A stretch of 21,191 nt of DNA from CAYLZW01 sp964388085 (GTDB lineage: Bacteria > Myxococcota > UBA727 > CAYLZW01), in NCBI GenBank assembly GCA_964388085.1, contig CAYLZW010000077.1, positions 1-21,191 on the forward strand, written 5' to 3'. A program made the position numbers and the translations under genes. The notes below the pieces were generated by a model, which made no database searches, was not told the origin of the DNA, and saw nothing but the letters and a program-made list of their open reading frames with translations. Within the stretch, counting starts at the first letter, position 1; every line of letters begins with the position of its first letter. Shown one piece after another: positions 13,774 to 19,811 of this stretch.

Positions 13774-15960
13774 ATGAACGCCCGCACCGCGCTCGTGGTC
13801 GAAGACGACGACGCCATCCTGGACTTCGCGCGCGACCTCCTCGAGCAGGAGGGCTTTCAGGTCGTGGCCATGAAGGACGGCGACGCGGCGCGCCGCTCCC
13901 TCGAGCGGCGCCTGCCCGACGTCATGATCACCGATCTCCTGCTGCCGACCCTCGGGGGCTTCGAGCTGCTCAGCGCCCTCAGGGAGATGCCGGGCGGCGC
14001 CGAGGTCCCCGTCGTCGTCATGACGGGCATCTATCGCGGCTCGCGGCACAAGCGCTACGCCGAGGAGCGCCTCGGCGTGAAGGCGTTCCTGCACAAGCCC
14101 GTCGGCGCGAGCGCGCTCGCCGCGGCGGTGCAGGGCGCGCTCGGGCACGACTATCCCGGGCGTGACCGCCGCAAGAAGCGGGCGCCCGCGGCCCTCAAGG
14201 TGCCCGTCGCCGATCCGCTCGCGGGGCCGGAGTCGCGCCACGAGCGCGACGAGGTGGAGCGTCAGGCGAAGCACTTCCGAAACGCGCGCACCGCTCGCGG
14301 CAACCTCAAGCACAAGCGCTTCCCCGAGGTGCTGAGCCAGCTCTATCGCTGGCGCGCGACCGGCGCGCTGCTGCTCAAGCGGGAGCGCGTGAAGAAGATC
14401 GTCTACCTGAAGGACGGCTACCCCATCTTCGTGAAGTCGAACCTGCTCTCCGAGTGCCTCGGCCGCGTGCTCGTGCGCGAGCGCATGATCTCCGAGGCGG
14501 ACTGCGAGCAGAGCCTCGAGGCCATGAAGAAGAAGAAGCGGCAGCAGGGGACGCTGCTCATCGAGATGGGCGCCATCTCGCCGCACAACCTCGTGTACGC
14601 GCTGCAGCTACAGCTCGAGACCAAGCTGTTCGACATCTTCAGCTGGCCCGACGGCGAGTACCAGTTCAACGCCCGGATCGACATCCCGCCGCAGGCCGTT
14701 CACCTCGACATGTCGCTCGTCACCATCGTGTACGAGGGCGTCCGCCGAGGCTTCTCGGGAGAGCTGCTCAAGGACCTGCTCACGCCTTTCGAGCAGAGCT
14801 TCCTCGCCGTGCACCCCGATCCGCTGCACCGCTTTCAGGACATCGCGCTCGAGGCCGACGAGCGCAAGGCCGTCGCGCTCGTCGATGGCCGGCGCACCCT
14901 CGAGCAGATCATCGAGCGCTCGAGCCTGCCGCTCAGCCAGGCGCGGCAGCTGCTCTACGCGTTGATGGCGGCGGAGATGATCCAGCCGCACGCGCGCCGC
15001 GCGAAGAAGAAGGACCCCCTCGAGCTCGCCTCGCCCGGCCGGGCCACGCCGCCGCCGCTGTCGTCGAGCAAGCTGCAACAGCAAGCGACGGCGCGCGCCA
15101 AGGCGCCGTCCACGAAGCTCGTCTCCGGCAGGTCGCGCGCCGAGAGGGCCGCCGGCGGGCAGGGCGCGGACGGCGCGGAGACGACGGGGGACATCCGCCT
15201 CAGCGACGTGTTGCCGCGGCGCGGAGGCCTCGACGGTATGAGCGTCAGCGAGCTGCGCGCGCGCCTGTTCGAGCGCGCCAAGGAGCTGAAGAAGCAGTCG
15301 CTGTTCGAGGTCCTAGGCGTGTCACGCAGCGCCAGCGACGACGAGATCCGGCGCGCGTACTTCGCGCAGGTGCGCGACTTCCACCGCGACCGGCTGCCCG
15401 GCGGCGCGCCGGCGGACGCCCGCGCGCTCGCGGAGCAGATCGAGACGGCCCTCACGAGCGCCTACGACACCTTGAGCGATCGCGCCGAGCGAAAGCGTTA
15501 TGAGAAGTCGCTCGACGCCGCCGCCTTCGGGCAGGTCACCGACGACGTGGGCAAGATCCTCGCGGCCGAAGGGCGCTTCCGCCGAGGCTGCCTCGCGCTC
15601 GAGCGGCGCGAGTGGGACAAGGCCGAGACGCTGTTTCGCGAGGCGGTCGGGCTCTACGCGGACGAGGGAGACTTCCTCTCCCACCTCGGCTGGGCCATGT
15701 TCCAGCGCGCAGAAGGCGACGATGACGTCGTGCAGGAGGCCGAGCGGCACCTGCAGGAGGGCCTCCAGAAGAACCCGCGCAGCGAGCGTGGCTGGCTCTT
15801 CCTCGGGCAGCTCATGAAGGCGACGGGGCGCGGCAGCGAGGCGCAGCGGCAGTTCGAGGGGGCGCTTCAGTGCAACCCCGACAGCAAGGAGGCGCTATAC
15901 GAGCTGCAGCTCCTCGCGGAGCAGCGCGGGAGGCAGCGCGTGAAGGGCGGAGCACGGTGA
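13774..15960 (+). CDS. Response regulator with receiver, DUF4388/PATAN, J-like domain and TPRs
   Basis: The 728-residue cytoplasmic protein has four parts. Residues 1-125 are a CheY-type receiver with the acidic pocket 'VVEDDD', phospho-acceptor D54, T84 and K108, so phosphorylation should work. Residues about 183-300, with a helical continuation to ~395, are a DUF4388/PATAN domain ('ATGALLL', 'VYLKDGYPIFVKS', 'LIEMGAISPHNLVYAL'). After a Pro/Ala-rich linker, residues about 509-580 form a J-domain ('SLFEVLGVSRSASDDEIRRA') whose HPD motif is H537-R538-D539. Residues about 595-725 are TPR repeats ('GCLALERREWDKAETLFREA'). No DNA-binding domain exists, so output is probably by protein contact. 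The HRD change makes classical DnaK stimulation unlikely. I prefer the ATG at 13774 to the GTG at 13768; no ribosome site is seen. No histidine kinase is in the window. The patatin gene follows after 25 bases, suggesting one transcript. Confidence 0.9.
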   Translation: MNARTALVVEDDDAILDFARDLLEQEGFQVVAMKDGDAARRSLERRLPDVMITDLLLPTLGGFELLSALREMPGGAEVPVVVMTGIYRGSRHKRYAEERLGVKAFLHKPVGASALAAAVQGALGHDYPGRDRRKKRAPAALKVPVADPLAGPESRHERDEVERQAKHFRNARTARGNLKHKRFPEVLSQLYRWRATGALLLKRERVKKIVYLKDGYPIFVKSNLLSECLGRVLVRERMISEADCEQSLEAMKKKKRQQGTLLIEMGAISPHNLVYALQLQLETKLFDIFSWPDGEYQFNARIDIPPQAVHLDMSLVTIVYEGVRRGFSGELLKDLLTPFEQSFLAVHPDPLHRFQDIALEADERKAVALVDGRRTLEQIIERSSLPLSQARQLLYALMAAEMIQPHARRAKKKDPLELASPGRATPPPLSSSKLQQQATARAKAPSTKLVSGRSRAERAAGGQGADGAETTGDIRLSDVLPRRGGLDGMSVSELRARLFERAKELKKQSLFEVLGVSRSASDDEIRRAYFAQVRDFHRDRLPGGAPADARALAEQIETALTSAYDTLSDRAERKRYEKSLDAAAFGQVTDDVGKILAAEGRFRRGCLALERREWDKAETLFREAVGLYADEGDFLSHLGWAMFQRAEGDDDVVQEAERHLQEGLQKNPRSERGWLFLGQLMKATGRGSEAQRQFEGALQCNPDSKEALYELQLLAEQRGRQRVKGGAR

Positions 15961-15985
15961 GCGTCGAGCGACCGGCACCTCGGGG

Positions 15986-17449
15986 ATGGAGGCGCGCGCG
16001 TTCGTGAGCGCGAACGCCCGCCGCCTGTTCCTCCGCGAGCTCCAGGACATGGAGCTCACCCTCATGCGCGCCGCGGTCGCCGATCCGACCTGGCTCGCGC
16101 CCCACGACGAGGCCGCCCTGCGCTGGGCGCTGTCCCTCGCGCGCGTGTCGAGCGTGTCCGTGAGCGATCCGCCCGGCCGCGAGTACGTGGAGCTCGGCCA
16201 CGCCACCGACGGCTACCGTCGTCGGCTGCACGAGCTGCTCGGCTACTGCATCAGCTCCGATCGCGTGAACCGCGAGGCCCTGCGCACGCAGATCAGCCGC
16301 GTGCGAAAGCTCGCGGCCGAGGAGCGCGGGGAGCTGTTGAAGCTCTACGGCAGCCGCTTGCCCGCGAAGGCCCTCGACCGCGCCGTGCGTCGTCGTCCGC
16401 TCGCGCTGGTGCTCGGCGGCGGCGGCGGCACCGGCTACGTCTTCCTCGGCGCCATGGCCGAGCTCGAGGACGCCGGCCTCGACGTGTCGCTCATCTCGGG
16501 GACGAGCATGGGCGCGATCCTCGGCGCCTTCCGCTGCCGCACGAGAGAGTTCTCCCTCGCCGGCGTGCGCCACATCATCGAGCGCCTCAGCTGGCGCAAG
16601 GTGTTCCGCTTCCTCGACACCTCCAGTCACTTTGGTCTGCCGGCGACGCTGAAGCTGTATCTGCGCGAGGTCATCGGGCACGAGTTCGAGCGCGACGGCA
16701 GGTTCCTGACGCTGCAGGACCTCGAGATCCCGCTGCGCGTCACCGTCGCCGGGCTCGCGGGCGGCGAGGCGGCCGAGGATCCCGAGCGCTACGCGCACCT
16801 CCTCGATGAGGCGGTGCTCGACATCCGCCGCTTCCGCCAGCGCGCCGCGGGCATCGCGCGCGCGCTCACCGACATCACGCGGCAGCCGGTGCGCCCGCTG
16901 TACCTCGGCGGGGACGAGCTCACCAAAGAGTTCGACGTGCTCGACGCCATCGGCTTCTCGTCGGCGGTGCCGGGCGTCATCCACTACGACATCCTGCGCG
17001 ACGATCCGCGCATGATCGAGCTCTGCCGGCACCTGCTCGCGCGCGACGGCGTGTTCCGGCTCGTCGACGGTGGGCTCGCGGACAACCTGCCGGCGCAGGA
17101 GGCCTGGCGCGCGGTGCAGAGCGGCGCCATCGCCGAGCGCGATCCCTTCGTGCTCGCGCTCGACAGCTTCGCGCCCCGGCTGACCACGCGACATCTGCTT
17201 TTTTTGCCGCTCATGCGGCTCGCCGCCGAGAACACCCGCGCGGGTAGGCAGGCAGCGCACCTGACGCTCACCTTCAAGAACGTCCTGTCGCCGCTCAGCG
17301 TCGTGCCCACGCCGGACGAGTTCGTGCGCGCCATCGAGAGCGGGCGGCAGGAGACGATGCCGCTGGTGCCGCTCATTCGGAAGATGGTAGGCCCAATACC
17401 GGACCCGCCCGGTATCCTGACCGAGCTGGACGGCGCCGGCGTCGCTTGA
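15986..17449 (+). CDS. Patatin-like phospholipase with ~140-residue N-terminal extension
   Basis: Patatin-family enzymes are serine lipid acyl hydrolases with a Ser-Asp dyad. The 487-residue protein shows all parts: the glycine-rich oxyanion loop 'LGGGGGTG' (G144-G150), the nucleophile elbow 'GTSMGA' (S174) and the 'DGGLADN' loop (D361). The catalytic domain runs from about residue 139 to 390. The first ~138 residues are helical and charged, without a recognised domain, and between S174 and D361 there is a large insertion typical of bacterial patatins. No signal peptide is seen, so the enzyme is probably cytoplasmic or acts after delivery. The C-terminal ~90 residues ('HLLFLPLMRLAAENTR' onward) form a helical extension. 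It lies 25 bases after the receiver/J-domain gene and 25 before ilvE. The ATG at 15986 has only a weak CGGGG in front. The natural substrate cannot be inferred. Confidence 0.92.
   Translation: MEARAFVSANARRLFLRELQDMELTLMRAAVADPTWLAPHDEAALRWALSLARVSSVSVSDPPGREYVELGHATDGYRRRLHELLGYCISSDRVNREALRTQISRVRKLAAEERGELLKLYGSRLPAKALDRAVRRRPLALVLGGGGGTGYVFLGAMAELEDAGLDVSLISGTSMGAILGAFRCRTREFSLAGVRHIIERLSWRKVFRFLDTSSHFGLPATLKLYLREVIGHEFERDGRFLTLQDLEIPLRVTVAGLAGGEAAEDPERYAHLLDEAVLDIRRFRQRAAGIARALTDITRQPVRPLYLGGDELTKEFDVLDAIGFSSAVPGVIHYDILRDDPRMIELCRHLLARDGVFRLVDGGLADNLPAQEAWRAVQSGAIAERDPFVLALDSFAPRLTTRHLLFLPLMRLAAENTRAGRQAAHLTLTFKNVLSPLSVVPTPDEFVRAIESGRQETMPLVPLIRKMVGPIPDPPGILTELDGAGVA
17396..17415. promoter_or_regulatory. 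Inverted repeat ATACCGG-N6-CCGGTAT near the end of the patatin gene
   Basis: Perfect 7-bp arms (17396-17402 and 17409-17415) surround ACCCGC, 60 bases before the ilvE start. AT-containing perfect dyads are rare in this GC-rich sequence, and TATCCT at 17413-17418 overlaps the right arm as a possible -10. It could be a repressor or activator site for ilvE, or simply a coding coincidence, since it encodes patatin residues. Confidence 0.3.
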
Positions 17450-17474
17450 GCCGCAGCCACAACAGGGAGGCCTC

Positions 17475-18461
17475 GTGGAAGAGAAGACCCGCACCTCGAC
17501 CAGCACGAGCGGGAAGCCGCAGTTTGACGAGGTCCCCGAGGTCTTCGCCGACAGCCGCGTGTGGATGGACGGTGAGCTCGTCAGCGGCAAGGACGCGAAC
17601 GTGTCCATGATGACCTACACGCTCCACTACGGCCTCGGCGCCTTCGAGGGCATCCGCGCGTACGAGGGCGAGGGCGGCTCCTACGTGTTTCGTCTGCGTG
17701 AGCACATCGAGCGCCTGTACTCCTCCTCGCGCATGGTGCTCATGGACGTGCCCTACAGCGTGGATGACGTCGTCAAGGCCTGCGTCGAGACGCTGCGCGC
17801 GAACCACCTGAAGAGCGGCTACCTGCGCCCCATCTCGTTCGTGGACGATGGCAAGCGCGGCCTCGGCGCGTCCAACAACCGCGTGCGCGTCGCCGTCGCG
17901 GCCTGGGCGTGGGGCGCGTACCTCGGCGAGGAGAACCTCGTGCGCGGCATCCGCGCGTCGGTGTCGAGCTGGCTGCGCATGAGCGCGCGCTCGTTCTTGC
18001 CGAAGGGCAAGCTGTGCGGGCAGTACGTCAACAGCATCCTCGCCAAGCGCGAGGCCGTGCTCGGCGGCTACGAAGAGGCCATCCTGCTCGACGAGCAGGG
18101 CTTCGTGTCCGAGGCGTCGGGCGAGAACATCTTCATCGTCAAGGACGGGCGCGTCCTCACGCCGCCGAAGAGCTCGCCGATCCTCGAGGGCATCACGCGC
18201 GACAGCGTGCTGAAGCTGGCCGCTCACCTCGGCATCCCCGTCGAGGAGTCCACCTTCACGCGCGGGCAGCTCTACAACGCCGACGAGGTGTTCTTCACGG
18301 GCACGGCGGCCGAGGTTACGCCCGTGCGGGAGATCGACGGCCGCCCCATCGGCGCCGGCAAGCGCGGCCCGCTCACCGAGCGCCTGCAGGCCCTCTACTT
18401 CGACGTCGTGCGCGGCAAGGAGCCCGCCTTCGCCGAGTGGCTCACGCCCTACGAGGCCTGA
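17475..18461 (+). CDS. ilvE: Branched-chain amino acid aminotransferase (fold-type IV PLP enzyme)
   Basis: IlvE transfers the amino group between glutamate and the 2-oxo acids of Val, Leu and Ile. The 328-residue protein matches the bacterial class IV aminotransferase pattern: 'HYGLGAFEGIRAY' early, 'SGYLRPISF', the PLP-binding lysine K179 in 'KGKLCGQYVNS', 'EASGENIFIVKDGRVLTPP' for cofactor phosphate and domain closure, 'ILEGITRDSVL', and 'ADEVFFTGTAAEVTPV'. The first ~27 residues ('TRTSTSTSG') are a polar extension beyond the E. coli enzyme. The start is a GTG at 17475 supported by a strong ribosome site AGGGAGG at 17464-17470, four bases upstream. D-amino acid aminotransferase and aminodeoxychorismate lyase share the fold, but the 'FEGIRAY' and 'GTAAEVTPV' signatures favour IlvE. 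It sits 25 bases after the patatin gene, away from other ilv/leu genes. Confidence 0.95.
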   Translation: MEEKTRTSTSTSGKPQFDEVPEVFADSRVWMDGELVSGKDANVSMMTYTLHYGLGAFEGIRAYEGEGGSYVFRLREHIERLYSSSRMVLMDVPYSVDDVVKACVETLRANHLKSGYLRPISFVDDGKRGLGASNNRVRVAVAAWAWGAYLGEENLVRGIRASVSSWLRMSARSFLPKGKLCGQYVNSILAKREAVLGGYEEAILLDEQGFVSEASGENIFIVKDGRVLTPPKSSPILEGITRDSVLKLAAHLGIPVEESTFTRGQLYNADEVFFTGTAAEVTPVREIDGRPIGAGKRGPLTERLQALYFDVVRGKEPAFAEWLTPYEA

Positions 18462-18485
18462 AGCGACCGAACCACCCCGGGTCAG

Positions 18486-18507
18486 CGCGTTTCGTGCGCG
18501 AAGCGCG
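18486..18507 (+). terminator. Hairpin after ilvE without a T-run
   Basis: CGCGTTTCG (18486-18494) pairs with CGAAGCGCG (18499-18507), nine pairs including one G-U, around the four-base loop TGCG. It begins 24 bases after the ilvE stop. No run of T follows, so termination strength is uncertain. Confidence 0.35.
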
Positions 18508-18518
18508 GCGCTCGGCGT

Positions 18519-18540
18519 ATGCTCTGCCCCCTGAAGGGGG
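18519..18540 (+). promoter_or_regulatory. Start-site region of the lipoprotein gene: -10-like TATGCT and a C5-TGAA-G5 hairpin over the ribosome site
   Basis: CCCCC (18527-18531) and GGGGG (18536-18540) form a five-pair GC hairpin around TGAA, and the right arm is itself the ribosome-binding site (AAGGGGG, four bases before ATG 18545). TATGCT at 18519-18524 resembles a -10 element. If it is used, transcription starts near 18531 and most of the left arm would not be in the RNA; if transcription starts further upstream, the ribosome site would be masked. Confidence 0.4.
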
Positions 18541-18544
18541 TTGC

Positions 18545-19498
18545 ATGACCTTGCACCGGCTGCGCTCGATCGTCCGTCACGCTCGTCTTCCTCTGTCGCT
18601 GTCGCTCGCGCTCCTCGCCGGCGTGGCTTGCAAGCCGGGCGCGCAGGACATGTGCGAGCGCTACGCCAAGGCGCAGTGCCGCTTCCAGTACGGCTGCTGC
18701 AACGCCGCCGAGCGGCAGGAAGTCCAGCAGGGCCTCACCTTCACGCACCACAACGAAGAGACCTGCGTCGAAGAGCTGACCAAGGCGATCTGCGCCGCCT
18801 TCGCGACCTACAGCGACGCCGAGCAGCAGGGGCGCGTGATCTGGGATCACGAGGTCGCCGGCGCGTGCCTCGGCGAGATGGAGAGCGCCGCGGGGAGCTG
18901 CGACGCCGAGACGCTGTTGAACGGCGGCGGGCTCTCGGACGAGTGCAACATCGACGCCTTCGCCACCGGCGCCGTGGAGGACGACGGCACCTGCTACCAG
19001 ACCTTCGAGTGCGCCAACGAAGAGGCCGTGTGCGTCCCGAACGAGGCCGAGGACGAGGACGAGGTGCTCGTCAGCGCGAAGGGCACGTGCACGCCGCCGC
19101 CCGGCGTGGGCGACGAGTGCCCCGACTTCGTCTGCGCCGAGTCGGCCTGGTGTGACCTCCGAGAAGACCCGCCGACGTGCAAGGCGAGCAAGCCGAACGG
19201 CGAGCCCTGCGACAGCGCGCTCGAGTGCGACAGCGGCGTCTGTAGCTTCGCGACGGGCGCGGGCGAGTGCGCGGCGAAGAAGCCGGACGGCTCCCCCTGC
19301 TTCTCGGACCTCGAGTGCGCCAGCGAGTTCTGCGACGAGGTCGCCGGCGCGTGCGACGCGAAGCGCCCCGTGGGCGAGCCCTGCGTCGACAACGCCGCCT
19401 GTACGTCCGACTACTGCAACGCGGCGATCGGGGAGTGCGCGCTGCTCGGCGACGACGTCGACATCACCTACGACATCTGCAGCGCGACGGAGCAGTAG
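18545..19498 (+). CDS. Secreted Cys-rich lipoprotein with Dickkopf-like repeats
   Basis: The 317-residue protein starts with a basic segment (R5, R7, R11, H12, R14) and a hydrophobic core ending 'LLAGVAC' at C29, a slightly atypical lipobox. It is thus probably a lipoprotein, otherwise a secreted protein. The mature part is acidic and very rich in cysteine. From about residue 216 to 303 there are three tandem copies of a unit beginning K/RP-x-G-x-PC, followed by a second cysteine (EC or AC), 'xSxxC' and a 'GxC' end, spaced 28-30 residues (K216, K246, K273). These are like the Dickkopf-type Cys-rich modules common in myxobacterial surface proteins and should be disulphide-bonded. An earlier part (about 30-140) has six or more further cysteines. 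Its role is unknown; adhesion or protein contact at the outer membrane is a guess. The ATG at 18545 is chosen over upstream in-frame codons because it gives the signal peptide and has a ribosome site; the longer reading to 17909 overlaps ilvE and is a shadow. Confidence 0.85.
   Translation: MTLHRLRSIVRHARLPLSLSLALLAGVACKPGAQDMCERYAKAQCRFQYGCCNAAERQEVQQGLTFTHHNEETCVEELTKAICAAFATYSDAEQQGRVIWDHEVAGACLGEMESAAGSCDAETLLNGGGLSDECNIDAFATGAVEDDGTCYQTFECANEEAVCVPNEAEDEDEVLVSAKGTCTPPPGVGDECPDFVCAESAWCDLREDPPTCKASKPNGEPCDSALECDSGVCSFATGAGECAAKKPDGSPCFSDLECASEFCDEVAGACDAKRPVGEPCVDNAACTSDYCNAAIGECALLGDDVDITYDICSATEQ
19190..19447 (+). repeat. Three tandem Cys-rich coding repeats
   Basis: Units begin at about 19190, 19280 and 19361 (KPNGEPC, KPDGSPC, KRPVGEPC) and keep the same cysteine spacing. 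The repetition is clear in protein and moderate in DNA, so it is an old internal duplication. Confidence 0.75.
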
Positions 19499-19584
19499 CC
19501 CCGGCGGGCGACCAGCCCCCGCTGCGGCGAGGTGCAAAATCTGCGGGTTGACGCATTGCAGCGTCGAAATTCATTAAAGATCCT

Positions 19585-19611
19585 TTGACAGCACCCCTTG
19601 CGCTTTTTAAA
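19585..19611 (+). promoter_or_regulatory. Candidate promoter of the Fic-fold gene leader
   Basis: TTGACA at 19585-19590 is a perfect -35 element. TTTAAA at 19606-19611, 15 bases later, matches the -10 consensus at four of six positions; the spacing is slightly short. A start near 19618 would place the first hairpin at the 5' end of the RNA and give a leader of about 195 bases. A second TTGACG at 19548-19553 could serve an alternative promoter. Confidence 0.45.
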
Positions 19612-19620
19612 GCCCGCCCC

Positions 19621-19639
19621 GCCTCCTCGACGAGGGGGC
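19621..19639 (+). ncRNA. Leader hairpin 1
   Basis: GCCTCCTC (19621-19628) and GAGGGGGC (19632-19639) form eight pairs with one G-U around the three-base loop GAC, at the predicted 5' end of the leader. Confidence 0.4.
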
Positions 19640-19642
19640 TGC

Positions 19643-19700
19643 GTCCTGTCGACTGAGCTTGCGCCGTACGGCGCGGGGAGTCGAAGTCAGCCGACAGGAC
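19643..19700 (+). ncRNA. Leader hairpin 2: long 58-base inverted repeat with an inner palindrome
   Basis: GTCCTGTCGACTGA (19643-19656) and TCAGCCGACAGGAC (19687-19700) pair at 13 of 14 positions, with a single A-C mismatch. Inside, CTT (19658-19660) can pair with AAG (19684-19686), and GCGCCGTACGGCGC (19661-19674) is a perfect palindrome giving a five-pair stem with a GTAC loop. This is the strongest fold in the window outside the terminator at 20672. It is non-coding, so the pairing is not a by-product of codon constraint. Confidence 0.6.
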
Positions 19701-19774
19701 CTCGGGGGGGATCCTCGAGCACCGCGAGTCACTTGCTGCACCCGTTCCTCTGGGGAGCGTCGGGTGGCGGCAGC

Positions 19775-19792
19775 GGGGCCTCTGTGAGCCCC
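19775..19792 (+). ncRNA. Leader hairpin 3, just before the Fic ribosome site
   Basis: GGGG (19775-19778) pairs with CCCC (19789-19792) and CTC (19780-19782) with GAG (19786-19788), with one bulged C and a TGT loop. It ends three bases before TAGGAG. Its GCGGGGC (19773-19779) is also the exact complement of GCCCCGC at 19616-19622, so a long-range pairing could compete with hairpins 1 and 3. Confidence 0.4.
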
Positions 19793-19811
19793 GACTAGGA
19801 GCTCTGGAACG

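Larger units (their letters stand above)
19499..19811 (+). other. 313-base gene-free stretch with an AT-rich start and structured leader
   Basis: No credible gene is present; the only plus-strand ORF (19598-19798) has a TTG start and a composition like the shadow ORFs. Bases 19535-19612 are markedly AT-richer than anything else nearby and hold TTGAC-type motifs at 19548 and 19585. Bases 19621-19792 hold three inverted repeats listed separately. TAGGAG at 19796-19801 is the likely ribosome site, 10 bases before the Fic-fold start. Confidence 0.7.

Noticed and set aside
15812..17608. 598-codon open frame on the minus strand
   Set aside because: Antisense to the patatin and ilvE genes, low-complexity composition and no motifs; the sense genes carry complete catalytic motifs.
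17909..18544. Upstream in-frame extension of the lipoprotein gene
   Set aside because: It lies mostly within ilvE, is Arg/Gly/His-rich, and the ATG at 18545 has both a signal peptide and a ribosome site.
19598..19798. 66-codon ORF in the Fic leader
   Set aside because: TTG start, no ribosome site, Gly/Ser/Pro-rich composition like chance ORFs; it also runs through the inverted repeats.
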